A stretch of DNA of 64,000 bases from Mycolicibacterium bacteremicum (GTDB taxonomy: Bacteria > Actinomycetota > Actinomycetes > Mycobacteriales > Mycobacteriaceae): positions 26,598-90,597 of the forward strand of contig NZ_CALUAE010000017.1 of assembly GCF_943913955.1 (NCBI RefSeq), written 5' to 3'. Under the pieces are notes generated by a model. The model saw only the letters and a list, made by a program, of their open reading frames with translations, made no database searches and was not told where the DNA came from. Below, in pieces: positions 41,735 to 50,850 of the stretch. The position numbers were made by a program, and so were the translations under genes. How positions within the stretch are numbered: position 1 is the first letter of the stretch; every line of letters begins with the position of its first letter.

Positions 41735-43755
41735 TGGCGATGCCCGTGATCAAGAAGCTGCTGGTGGCCAACCGGGGAGAGATCGCCCGACGCGTGTTTC
41801 GCACCTGTCGCGAACTCGGCATCGCGACCGTCGCCGTGTACTCCGACGCCGACGCCGACGCCTGGCACGTGGACGATGCCGACGAGGCCGTCCGGCTACC
41901 GGGTTCCTCGCCGGCGGAGACCTACCTCGACGGTGACCGGGTGATCGCCGCCGCCCTCCTCACCGGCGCCGACGCCGTGCATCCCGGCTACGGCTTCATG
42001 TCGGAGAACGCCGGCTTCGCGCGGGCCTGCGCCGACGCCGGGCTCGTGTTCGTCGGCCCGCCGCCGGATGCCATCGACGCGATGGGTTCCAAGCTGACGG
42101 CCAAGGCGATGATGGCCGATGCGGGCGTGCCGGTTCTCCCGGGCGGCGACGCGACCGGCCTGGACCCCGACAAGCTGCGCAAGCTCGGCGCCGAGATCGG
42201 CTACCCGCTGCTGGTCAAGGCGAGCGCGGGTGGCGGCGGGCGCGGCATGCGGGTTGTCGAGTCGGCCGACGACCTCGACGGAGCCGTGGCCTCGGCCTCG
42301 CGCGAGGCGATGTCGGCGTTCTCGGACGGCACGGTGTTCCTCGAGCGGTACGTGCAGCGTCCCCGCCACGTTGAGATCCAGCTGTTGGCCGACATGCACG
42401 GCACGGTTGTCTCGCTGTTCGAGCGGGAGTGCTCGGTGCAGCGCCGCCACCAAAAGGTCATCGAGGAGGCGCCCTCGCCCGTCGTCGACGACGACCTGCG
42501 CGCCCGGATGGGCGCGGCGGCGGTCGCGGCGGCACAGGCCGTGGGTTACGTCGGGGCCGGAACGGTCGAGTTCGTCCTCGACGCGAACGGCGGCGATGAC
42601 GACGGGACGTTCGCCTTCCTGGAGATGAACACCCGGCTGCAGGTCGAGCACCCGGTCACCGAACTCGTCACCGGGCTCGACCTCGTGCGCCTGCAGTTGC
42701 TGGTGGCGATGGGTCGGCCACTGCCTGCCGAGGTGAGCAAGCCGCGGATCACCGGCCACGCGGTCGAGGCCCGGCTCTACGCCGAGGACCCCACGAAGGG
42801 CTACCTGCCGCAGACCGGAACGCTGCGCACGATGCAGATCCCCGACCACGTCGGGGTCCGGGTGGACTCCGGCGTGCGCGACGGCTCGGTGGTCAGCCAC
42901 CACTATGACGCCATGCTGGCCAAGGTGATCGCCTGGGCGCCCACCCGCGCCGAGGCGCTCGGCGCGCTGTCCGCCGCGCTCGCCGGCGCCCGGATCCACG
43001 GACTCACCACCAACCGGGATCTGCTGGTTCGCGTTCTGCGCCACGACGAGTTCGCCGGACGCGGCACCGACACCGGGTTCCTCGACCGCCACGACGTGGC
43101 CGACCTCGGCGCAGCCCTCATCGACCGCGACGGGGAGGGCTTGCACGCCATCGCGGCCACACTCGCCCAGGTCGCGGGACGCCGCGCGGCGGCCCCCGTC
43201 CAGCCGACGCTGCCTGCCGGGTGGCGCAACAACCCGTCCCAACTGCAGTCCACCGGATGGCTGACCGCCGACGGCCGCGAGCGTCGGGTGGGCTATGCGC
43301 TGCTCCGCGACGGCGTCGAGGTCGAAGTCGACGGCAAACCGGTCGAGGACGTCAGGGTGCTCGTGCAGCGGCCGGACCGGGTGGTCCTGGAGACCGGCGG
43401 GGTACGGCGCGGCTACGACGTCGTCCTCGACGGCGACATCGCCTACGTTGACAGCCCTGCCGGGTCCACTGCGTTCACCCAGGTACCGCGGTTCCTGGAC
43501 CCCAGCACGCTCAAGCCGGCGGGCTCGCTGACGGCGCCTATGCCGGGTTCGGTGATCCGGCTGCCCGTCGCCGCGGGCGACGTCGTGACGGCCGGGCAGG
43601 CCTTGGTCGTGGTGGAGGCGATGAAGATGGAACACACCATCGCCAGCCCGATCGACGGGATCGTCGCCGAACTCTCGGTCGAGGTGGGTCAGCAGGTGTC
43701 CACCGGCGATGCCCTCGCGGTGGTCGGAGCGGCCGACAGTGCAGACGAGGATTGA
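41731..43755 (+). CDS. accA2: Acyl-CoA carboxylase alpha subunit, biotin carboxylase plus BCCP (AccA2-like)
   Basis: A 674-residue biotin-dependent carboxylase subunit. It contains the biotin carboxylase N-domain (LLVANRGEIARRVFRTCREL), the ATP-grasp loop ASAGGGGRGMRVV, the ERECSVQRRHQKVIEEAPSP segment and EMNTRLQVEHPVTE, and ends with the biotinyl domain VVEAMKMEHTI, where Lys632 carries biotin. It charges biotin with bicarbonate and ATP for transfer by AccD2. The start is GTG 41731, overlapping the accD2 stop; ATG 41734 is equally possible. GC is very high with strong third-position bias, consistent with a native mycobacterial gene. Confidence 0.93.
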   Translation: MMAMPVIKKLLVANRGEIARRVFRTCRELGIATVAVYSDADADAWHVDDADEAVRLPGSSPAETYLDGDRVIAAALLTGADAVHPGYGFMSENAGFARACADAGLVFVGPPPDAIDAMGSKLTAKAMMADAGVPVLPGGDATGLDPDKLRKLGAEIGYPLLVKASAGGGGRGMRVVESADDLDGAVASASREAMSAFSDGTVFLERYVQRPRHVEIQLLADMHGTVVSLFERECSVQRRHQKVIEEAPSPVVDDDLRARMGAAAVAAAQAVGYVGAGTVEFVLDANGGDDDGTFAFLEMNTRLQVEHPVTELVTGLDLVRLQLLVAMGRPLPAEVSKPRITGHAVEARLYAEDPTKGYLPQTGTLRTMQIPDHVGVRVDSGVRDGSVVSHHYDAMLAKVIAWAPTRAEALGALSAALAGARIHGLTTNRDLLVRVLRHDEFAGRGTDTGFLDRHDVADLGAALIDRDGEGLHAIAATLAQVAGRRAAAPVQPTLPAGWRNNPSQLQSTGWLTADGRERRVGYALLRDGVEVEVDGKPVEDVRVLVQRPDRVVLETGGVRRGYDVVLDGDIAYVDSPAGSTAFTQVPRFLDPSTLKPAGSLTAPMPGSVIRLPVAAGDVVTAGQALVVVEAMKMEHTIASPIDGIVAELSVEVGQQVSTGDALAVVGAADSADED

Positions 43756-43813
43756 GCACCATCAGACCCGTCACCGGCCCCGGTGGCGGGTGACTTCGAA
43801 GTAGGAGAGCGGT

Positions 43814-44968
43814 ATGGAACTGCACGAGACCGAGGAACGGCGAGCGCTGCGCAAGGCCGTGTCCGAGATCGCCAAGGACTTCGGGCACGACTACTACGTG
43901 GCCAAGTCGCTCGGCGGGGAGAAGAGTTCGGAACTCTGGCAGGCCGTGGGCAAGCAGGGGTTCCTCGGGGTCAACATCGCCGAGCAGTACGGCGGCGGTG
44001 GCGGCGGCATCTACGACATGCAGATCGTCGGTGAGGAACTGGCCGCGGCCGGCTGCCCGCTGCTGATGACGGTGGTCTCCCCCACCATCTGCGGCACGAT
44101 CATCGAGGCTTTCGGCAGCGACGAGCTAAAGGCGCGCTGGCTGCCGGGCATCGCCAGCGGCGAGATCATCATGGCGTTCGCGATCACCGAGCCGGATGCG
44201 GGCTCGAACTCTCACAACATCTCCACCCACGCCAAGCGCGTCGGTGGGGATTGGGTGCTCAACGGCACCAAGTACTACATTTCCGGCGTCGACGAGGCGG
44301 AGGCCATCCTGGTCGTCACCCGCACCGCGACCGACGACCGCGGCCGCGGACGGCTGAGCCTGCTGGTGGTCCCGACCGACGCGCCCGGGTTGACCAAGAC
44401 CCTCATCCCGGTGCAGGCGGTGACACCGGAGAAGCAGTTCACGCTGTTCTTCGACGACGTGCGGGTGCCGGCCGAGAACCTGATCGGCGCGGAAAACGAC
44501 GGTCTGCGTCAGGTGTTCATGGGCCTCAACCCCGAACGCATAATGGGCGCCGCCCTGGGCAACGGCATCGGCCGCTACGCGCTGGACAAGGCGTCGGCCT
44601 ACGCGCGCGAGCGCAAGGTCTGGGACGTGCCGATCGGAGCCCACCAGGGCCTGTCCCACCCGCTTGCGCACGCCAAGATCCAGCTGGAGCTGGCCCGGCT
44701 GATGACCCAGCGGGCGGCCTCACTGCACGACGCCGGCGACCCCGGTTCCGCGGAGGCGTCGAACATGGCCAAATACGCTGCGGCGGAGGCCGGCATCCTG
44801 GCCCTCGACCAGGCGATCCAGACCCACGGCGGCAACGGGTTGGCCACCGAGTACGGGCTGGCCACTCTCTGGGGCCCGGTGCGGCTGATGCGCACCGCGC
44901 CGATCAGCCGAGAGATGATCCTCAACTATGTGGCTCAGCACAGCCTGAACCTGCCCCGCTCATACTGA
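43814..44968 (+). CDS. Acyl-CoA dehydrogenase (FadE12-like)
   Basis: A 384-residue acyl-CoA dehydrogenase. MAFAITEPDAGSNSHNISTH, KYYISGVDEAEAILVV, a Glu in helix G (GLNPERIMGAALG) and QTHGGNGLATEYGLATLWG form the signatures. The C-terminal catalytic Glu is absent, so the helix-G Glu is the likely base. ATG 43814 has TAGGAG upstream, and the gene follows accA2 by 58 bp. The order accD2-accA2-fadE matches that at Rv0974c-Rv0972c in M. tuberculosis as I recall it. It would oxidise the acyl-CoA before or after carboxylation. Confidence 0.92.
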   Translation: MELHETEERRALRKAVSEIAKDFGHDYYVAKSLGGEKSSELWQAVGKQGFLGVNIAEQYGGGGGGIYDMQIVGEELAAAGCPLLMTVVSPTICGTIIEAFGSDELKARWLPGIASGEIIMAFAITEPDAGSNSHNISTHAKRVGGDWVLNGTKYYISGVDEAEAILVVTRTATDDRGRGRLSLLVVPTDAPGLTKTLIPVQAVTPEKQFTLFFDDVRVPAENLIGAENDGLRQVFMGLNPERIMGAALGNGIGRYALDKASAYARERKVWDVPIGAHQGLSHPLAHAKIQLELARLMTQRAASLHDAGDPGSAEASNMAKYAAAEAGILALDQAIQTHGGNGLATEYGLATLWGPVRLMRTAPISREMILNYVAQHSLNLPRSY

Positions 44969-45094
44969 GCATCCTTCATCCGTTCGTGTCCGCTTCGGTC
45001 TACAAGACGGACGGTGGTGATCGGTCGCCCGCCGGGGCCGGGTCCTGCCTTACCGAGCATTTGTCAACCAAAACTGCCGAGGAGGCAAATCAAC

Positions 45095-46651
45095 ATGGAT
45101 CGCGGTATCGGTCAGTGGGTCACCAAACGGGCCTTCCTCAACGGGCAGCGCACGGCGTTCGTCTGCGGTGACACCAGCTTCACGTACTCCGACTTCGATC
45201 GGCGCACCAACCAGGTCGCTTCGAACCTGTTGCGTCTCGGCGTCCGCAAGGGGGACCGGGTGGCCATACTGCTGGTGAACTCGGTCGAGTTCATGGAGGT
45301 CCTCCTCGGCTGCGCGAAGATCGGCGCCATCACCATCCCGATCAACGTCCGACTCGCAGGCCCGGAGATCGGCTACATCCTCGCCGACTCCGGCGCCGAC
45401 GTGTTCGTGTTCCACGAGCCGCTCGCGGCGGCGGCGGTCAGCGCGCTGGCCGAGCCGGGGGTCCGGGTCCGCCACACGGTCCGGGCCGGGGGCGCCCCGG
45501 CCGACGGCGAGATCGCCTACCCAGACCTGCTCTCCGGCGGCGCCCCCGAGCCTCTCGACAGCGACGTCGAGGGCCGCGACGCCGCGTTCATCATGTACAC
45601 CTCGGGCACCACCGGCCGCCCGAAGGGCGCCATCCTCACCCACGACAACCTACTGTGGAACGCCATCAACGTGCTGGGCGCCGAACAAGGCCTGACCGGC
45701 AGCGACGTGACTGTTGCAGTCGCCCCCATGTTCCACATCGGCGGGCTCGGGGTACATACGCTGCCATTGCTCTACGTCGGCGGGACCAGCGTGATCCTCC
45801 CGTCGTTCAACCCGGTGAGCACGCTCAAGGCGATGGCCGAAAGCCGCGCCACCGTCCAGTTCATGGTGCCGGCGATGTGGTCGGCGCTGACCCAGGTGCC
45901 CGACTTCGACTCCTACGATCTCTCCGCGTTGCGTCTGGCCATGGGCGGCGGCGCACCGATGCCGCTGACTGTCATCAACTTCATGCAGCAACGTGGCGTC
46001 CCCTTCACCGAGGGATTTGGGATGACCGAGACTGCACCCATGGTCTCGGTCTTGGACGCCGCCAACATCACGACGCGGGCCGGATCAATCGGCCGGGTCG
46101 CCATGCACGTCGATGCCCGCATCGTGGACGCCGACGACCGGGACGTCCCGGCCGACACCGTCGGCGAACTCCTGGTGCGCGGACCCAACGTGTTCGTCGG
46201 GTACTGGATGAAGCCGGCGACCACCGCCGAGGCCTTCCGGGGCGGCTGGTTCCACACCGGCGACCTCGGCCGGATCGACGCCGACGGCTACATCACGCTC
46301 GTCGACCGCAAGAAGGACATGATCATCTCGGGCGGGGAAAATGTCTACCCCATCGAGGTCGAGCAGGTGCTGTTCCGTCACCCCGGTGTGCTCGACGCCG
46401 CGGTGGTCGGCGGTCCGGACGACAAGTGGGGTGAGCGCGTCGTCGCGGTGGTGGTGGCCGACCCAGCCGCCGAGCAGGAACCCAGCGCCGACGAACTGAT
46501 CGCCTGGTGCCGCGAACGGCTGGCGCATTTCAAGTGCCCCCGCGAAGTGCACCTCCTTCCCGAGCTGCCCCGCAACGCCACCGGCAAGCTCCTCAAGACC
46601 GAGCTGCGCAAGCGATTCACCGGCGTCGAGGGCGGCGTCGTCCAGCGCTGA
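45095..46651 (+). CDS. Acyl-CoA synthetase (FadD13-like class)
   Basis: A 518-residue AMP-forming ligase. IMYTSGTTGRPKGAILTH, GFGMTETAPMVS, GWFHTGDLGRIDADGYI, SGGENVYPIEVE and the NATGKLLKTELRKRF catalytic lysine motif are intact. ATG 45095 has a perfect GAGGAGG nine bases upstream. It is 126 bp after the acyl-CoA dehydrogenase and ends the accD2 operon. It activates the free acid that enters the pathway. The length and motifs resemble mycobacterial FadD13-type very-long-chain ligases. Confidence 0.92.
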   Translation: MDRGIGQWVTKRAFLNGQRTAFVCGDTSFTYSDFDRRTNQVASNLLRLGVRKGDRVAILLVNSVEFMEVLLGCAKIGAITIPINVRLAGPEIGYILADSGADVFVFHEPLAAAAVSALAEPGVRVRHTVRAGGAPADGEIAYPDLLSGGAPEPLDSDVEGRDAAFIMYTSGTTGRPKGAILTHDNLLWNAINVLGAEQGLTGSDVTVAVAPMFHIGGLGVHTLPLLYVGGTSVILPSFNPVSTLKAMAESRATVQFMVPAMWSALTQVPDFDSYDLSALRLAMGGGAPMPLTVINFMQQRGVPFTEGFGMTETAPMVSVLDAANITTRAGSIGRVAMHVDARIVDADDRDVPADTVGELLVRGPNVFVGYWMKPATTAEAFRGGWFHTGDLGRIDADGYITLVDRKKDMIISGGENVYPIEVEQVLFRHPGVLDAAVVGGPDDKWGERVVAVVVADPAAEQEPSADELIAWCRERLAHFKCPREVHLLPELPRNATGKLLKTELRKRFTGVEGGVVQR

Positions 46652-46735
46652 GGCACGACACCGGAGGCGGAGCGCGGGTTTGGGAAGTGTTGTCACGACG
46701 AGTAGCCACGGTCGCCGCTGCAAATAGCTGAAGAT

Positions 46736-46751
46736 GTTAATCGTCGCTAAC
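46736..46751. promoter_or_regulatory. Second GTTA-N8-TAAC operator, downstream of fadD
   Basis: GTTAATCGTCGCTAAC with the same flanks (AT before, GT..AGCG after) as the site at 40074-40089. It lies 85 bp after the fadD stop and 49 bp before the IS left end, so the gene that it served may have been cut off by the IS. Confidence 0.6.
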
Positions 46752-46756
46752 GTCTA

Positions 46757-46777
46757 GCGCGTGGCAAGACCACGCGC
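46757..46777 (+). terminator. Hairpin between fadD and IS element
   Basis: GCGCGTGG, a five-base loop, then CCACGCGC: an eight-base perfect stem. There is no T-run, so terminator function for the acc operon is uncertain; it also overlaps the promoter region implied by the nearby operator. Confidence 0.4.
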
Positions 46778-46799
46778 GCCACTTGTCGGATGTTCTTAT

Positions 46800-48450
46800 C
46801 CTCGATCCACCGATGAATTGGCTGGTCGTGGGGTGTCGGAATGAGGAAAGTGCCCTCTGAGCTGCGATGATGAGTGTTCTCTACGCACTTATCGGCACAA
46901 CTCGGAAAGGCACTTCCGGTGCAAGTGTCCCATAGGTTCGCCGCATCGTCGGCGGTCTTCGATGATGAGCGTCTGGTGTCGTGCGCAGGCCTGGTACCGG
47001 TGATGGCCCTTGCCGAGCAGACCGGACTGTCATCGTCATTGGCCGACAAAGTTCGGTTCAGCTGCGAGCGGGTCAAGTCCGGTGCGGCCAATCCGTCGCC
47101 GAAGCTGACCACGCTGATCGCCGGGATGTGCACCGGCGCGGACAGCATCGACGACCTCGACGTAGTTCGTAGCGGCGGGATGAAGACCCTGTTCGGCGAG
47201 GTGTACGCCCCGTCGACCATCGGAACCTTGTTGCGGGAGTTCACCTTCGGCCATGCCCGGCAACTGGAGTCGGTGCTCAGTGAGCACGTGGGCGCTCTGT
47301 GCGAGCGTGTCGATCTGTTGCCCGGCGCCGACGGGCGGGTGTTCATCGACATCGACTCACTGCTGCGCCCGGTCTACGGCCAGGCCAAACAAGGTGCGAG
47401 CTACGGCCACACCAAAATCGCCGGCAAGCAGATCCTGCGCAAGGGTCTTTCCCCGTTGGTGACCACCATCAGCACCGAACACTGCGCTCCGGTGATCACC
47501 GGAGCACGACTGCGGGCGGGCAAGACCAACTCGGGCAAAGGCGCGGCCCGCATGATCGCCCAAGCCGTCGCCACCGCCCGCGGCGCCGGTGTCACCGGGC
47601 GCATCCTGGTGCGCGGCGACTCGGCCTACGGCAACAGCAGCGTGGTCACCGCCTGCCGCCGCGCCGGTGCCCGGTTCTCGCTGGTGCTGACCAAGACCGC
47701 CGCAGTCGTCGCGGCCATCGCCGACATCAATGACACCGCGTGGATCCCGGTGTGCTATCCCGCCGCGATCCCGACACCGGTGCCTGGATCTCCGATGCCG
47801 AAGTCGCCGAAACCACCTGCACCGCTTTCAGTTCCACGAAGACTCCGATCACGGCACGGTTGATCGTGCGCCGGGTCAAAGACGCCCGATACCCCGACGC
47901 CCTGTTCCCGGTCTGGCGATATCACCCGTTCTTCACCGACACCGACGAACCCGTCGACGTCGCTGACATCACTCACCGCCGCCACGCGATCATCGAAACC
48001 GTGTTCGCCGACCTCATCGACGGACCCCTGGCCCACATGCCCTCGGGACGTTTCGGGGCGAACTCTGCCTGGATACTGTGCGCGGCCATCGCCCACAACC
48101 TGCAGCGCGCCGCCGGCATCCTGGCCGGCGGTGCACACGCGGTGGCTCGCGGCGCCACCCTGCGCCGACGCCTCATCACCATCCCGGCCCGACTGGCCCG
48201 CCCCCAACGCCGACCCATCCTGCACCTACCAGCCCACTGGCCGTGGGCGACGCACTGGCTCCGATTGTGGCGCAACACCATCGGCCACAGCCCGCCAGCA
48301 ACCGCCCCCACCTGACCAATCCGCCGAAAGGCCACGACCGGAGCACACAGGAAAAAGCTGGACAGACCAGCCGATACCCCCTGCTCACAGCCAGCAAGCG
48401 ACCACCAAACCATTCCAGCCTCAGCCACGACAGCTCATCGGTGGATCAAG
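46800..48450 (+). mobile_element. IS1380-family insertion sequence with target duplication
   Basis: The left end CCTCGATCCACCGATGA (46800-46816) and the inverted right end CCTTGATCCACCGATGA (complement of 48434-48450) match at 16 of 17 positions. CTTAT lies immediately outside on both sides (46795-46799 and 48451-48455), as a 4-5 bp target duplication. The 1651-bp length and the encoded transposase fit the IS1380 family. The clean flanks mean that it jumped here recently on an evolutionary scale and did not recombine afterwards. Confidence 0.88.
46874..48315 (+). pseudogene. IS1380-family transposase, frameshifted
   Basis: The first part (46874 to about 47760) has SCAGLVPVMALAEQTGLSS, VFIDIDSLLRPVYGQAKQGA and ILVRGDSAYGNSSVV, the DDE-type motifs of IS1380 transposases. 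At DTAWIPVCYP the frame moves back by one. The second part, from about 47758 (RDPDTGAWISDAEVAETTC to THRRHAIIETVFADLIDGPL and HNLQRAAGIL), completes the protein up to 48315. Both parts together are about normal length, so a small deletion near 47757 is the simplest reading. Programmed frameshifting is not usual in this family. The copy is probably immobile on its own. Confidence 0.85.
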
Positions 48451-48773
48451 GCTTATGCCTCCTGGTTGTCTGGGCCGACAAGTCGCAACCTGCGCCACGA
48501 CTCGCCTGTCGCCTTGCGCGATGGGTGCTTGAGCGTGTCTGACGTCGATGAGCTTCGGTGAATGGGTTGCTTCAGCTCCGTACGGCGGCGATCGACGACT
48601 CCACTCGATCAGCCTGCCCGCAGCAGAGCCCCGCGGCAGCGTCGAAACATGAATCGAACTCGGATTATCAGGCCGGGCGGCGCCGGATCGTCGCGCTGAC
48701 CATCCTCAGATTCGGCGTGTTCGTCAGTAGACGGCACAGTTACGCAGCAAGGGCGTTCGCGGGACACGAACGA
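48451..48773. other. Intergenic region right of the IS
   Basis: 323 bp without a supported gene. Joining the two IS flanks does not restore a convincing coding frame; only a short CLLVVWADKSQP-like frame appears. No hairpin or repeat stands out. Confidence 0.45.
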
Positions 48774-50066
48774 CTAGGACCGCCCCAAGGCTTGTGTTGG
48801 GTTCAGTGCTACTTCGCCGAGCCAATAGCACATCAGTAGGGCGACCTCGACGTCTAATCGTTCCGCGGCGATCGGGCGACCGCGGCGCTCGAGTGCTCGA
48901 TTTACGCGATACTTGACGGTATTGGCGTGTATCTGCAATTCGTTGGCGGCGGCTTTGAAGCTGGAACCGGCACGCAAGAACACCCTCAACGTGTCTCGTA
49001 GACGCTGGTCCGATGCAGTGTTCTGAGCCAACGGGCCCAGCACATCGTAAATCCATTCCTTCAGAGTCGCGTCATCGGTCATCAGCATCGAGGCCAGGGC
49101 CACACCGGGATCTCGTGCAGCGACGATCCGGTGCCGTGAGGAGCCGTCGGCTGCCACCGCGACCACACGGGCCTGCTCAGCCTGTCGGTAGGTGCGGCGG
49201 AAGCCTTCAATCCCCGGAAGTGGTTCACCGACGGAAAGTCTTGGGCCGTCAGGTTGAGCCCGGACGAAGTCGCGCAGCTGCGATAAATAGTCCGACGGGC
49301 GGTGAACCGTCATCCATGCGCATCCGACGAGGCGGTCGATGGAGAAGTAGACCGATTGCTTCGCTCCAGTGGCGGAGACCGCGTGTTGCATGAAGCGCTC
49401 CATGGCGATGAACTCGTCGGTGTCGGCGCCCGCATCTCGGTCGAGCCATACCATGAGAGCCACATGCGTTGCGCCCAAGAAGTACCTCATAGCCGACGAC
49501 GCTTCGGTCAGGTCTACGTCGCGTCCGTTGAGGATGTCTCGAATGGCTTGTGCACGCAAACTTCGTCGGCGCTCGTCCCACTCCGCGCGTTCAGTCTGAT
49601 ATGTCTCCAAGACCTGCTCAGACATCCAGTCGATGTAGCGGAAAGACACACGGGTGATGTGTTCAATGAGCGCCAATTTCTCCTCGGGCGGTAGGTCCGC
49701 GCTCCGAAGGCCAGCGATGATGAGGTTCAATCCATACTGGTGCCCGAGCCTGTATGCCCGCAGCAGCGCGTTGACGGGTACCTCGCGTTGCGCCATCCTC
49801 CGGGCGTGTTCAAGGGCGGCCGTCGGTGACTCCATGCGGTCGAACGGGATCGAGTGACGGACGACGGAGAACCAAGTGTCTACGTTCGCGGCGACGGTGT
49901 CACTCAGTAGCTCTTTGAGCTGTTGATCGGCAGCGAGTTCGGCAACTTGCTCAATCAGAAGGCCATGTATGGACTCGGGCAATTCTCTGACGAGGTCGCC
50001 GAGGTCTCGGAATAGGTGATGAACCGCGTGACCGGGGGTGTCTTGAACTTCGGATGAATCAAGCAC
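48774..50066 (-). CDS. PucR/CdaR-family transcriptional regulator
   Basis: A 430-residue regulator. The N-terminal half is helical and resembles the sensor domain found in mycobacterial PucR-like regulators. The middle holds a GGDEF-like CdaR segment (FLGATHVALMVWLDRD). The C-terminal HTH_30 is clear (TLRVFLRAGSSFKAAANELQ, IHANTVKYRVNRALE). It is not next to an obvious operon on the same strand; the target may be the genes to its right or an operon cut by the IS to its left. The start ATG 50066 is reasonable, though no strong ribosome site is seen. Confidence 0.88.
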   Translation of the reverse strand: MLDSSEVQDTPGHAVHHLFRDLGDLVRELPESIHGLLIEQVAELAADQQLKELLSDTVAANVDTWFSVVRHSIPFDRMESPTAALEHARRMAQREVPVNALLRAYRLGHQYGLNLIIAGLRSADLPPEEKLALIEHITRVSFRYIDWMSEQVLETYQTERAEWDERRRSLRAQAIRDILNGRDVDLTEASSAMRYFLGATHVALMVWLDRDAGADTDEFIAMERFMQHAVSATGAKQSVYFSIDRLVGCAWMTVHRPSDYLSQLRDFVRAQPDGPRLSVGEPLPGIEGFRRTYRQAEQARVVAVAADGSSRHRIVAARDPGVALASMLMTDDATLKEWIYDVLGPLAQNTASDQRLRDTLRVFLRAGSSFKAAANELQIHANTVKYRVNRALERRGRPIAAERLDVEVALLMCYWLGEVALNPTQALGRS

Positions 50067-50850
50067 AGCTGCGACCGTACTCGATTACTTGTCTTTGCGA
50101 GACAACAGACGCCCGCAGGTTCGACCCTTCGAGACATACCGATCGCGGATCCGGGTATCTACGCTGTTAAGGAGCGGTGAGCCACGTTTTACCATTTCAG
50201 CAGCCGAACGAGGCATTGCTGTGGGCCACGGCGAACGGATGCGCGTGAAGAGGAAGGCGGAGGCATGAGTTGTCTGCTCGCAATAACCTTGTTTGCGGCC
50301 TTCGCGGCCGGAGCAGCCCCATTGCGAGGAACGATCAGCACCGCCCTGGCCGCAATAGACGACTTTCTCGATCGTTTCGGCCACGAAGTTTCCGGAACTG
50401 CTCATGCGAAGGAACGCCCGCCGCTCTGACGAGGTGGTCGAATCGGGCGCCGGATATGCCCGCCCGCCTCCCGCATACCGAAGCTGAAGCCTGGATAGCA
50501 GTAGGCTGTCCTCTGGACTCGCCCCCGGCCGTCGACTGACTCCAAGATCCCAACAGCAGCGCCGATCTGATCCGGGTCGCCCCGGCGGCGGGTGTGTTCG
50601 TCAAGGTGTGCGGGCACTGGTTCGGAGAACTCCGACCGCTCGATCCGACCTGGACAGCGCCCACCAGCAAAATGCTTCGGTTCGAATGATAATTCGGCCC
50701 AGGCGATGGTCGAACCATACGGTTTGGCATCGCTGCCTTCGGATGCGCCGATACTGCGCCGCCGGGGTTCCGTTCATGGAGGTAGTTCTGACACCTCGAC
50801 AACGAACCAGAGTGGCCGGGCCGCGGCCATCGCAGGGCCCTGAAAGACGC
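50067..50850. other. Long intergenic region with one small open frame
   Basis: 784 bp between divergent-looking units. It contains the small frame at 50265-50429 (listed separately) and, at 50552-50692, a coding-like end piece (ADLIRVAPAAGVFVKVCGHW followed by FGELRPLDPTW) with an in-frame stop before it, perhaps the remnant of a lost gene. Nothing else is supported. Confidence 0.4.
50265..50429 (+). CDS. Possible small exported or membrane protein (54 aa)
   Basis: ATG 50265 follows a purine-rich GGAAGGCGGAGG site. The predicted peptide begins MSCLLAITLFAAFAAGAAP, a hydrophobic stretch like a signal peptide or single membrane helix, with an optional lipobox-like Cys at residue 3. A soluble tail follows (STALAAIDDFLDRFGHEVSG). 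No family is recognised. Small proteins of this type are easily missed, but such frames also occur by chance in GC-rich DNA. Confidence 0.3.
   Translation: MSCLLAITLFAAFAAGAAPLRGTISTALAAIDDFLDRFGHEVSGTAHAKERPPL

Noticed and set aside
41896..43635. A 579-codon open frame on the minus strand opposite accA2
   Set aside because: It lies entirely within a well-supported biotin carboxylase gene. Long antisense frames are expected in GC-rich DNA with strong third-position bias, and the product has no family motif.
50552..50692. A coding-like end piece (DLIRVAPAAG...) as a real gene
   Set aside because: An in-frame stop lies just before it and no start or family could be identified; mentioned only as a possible remnant.
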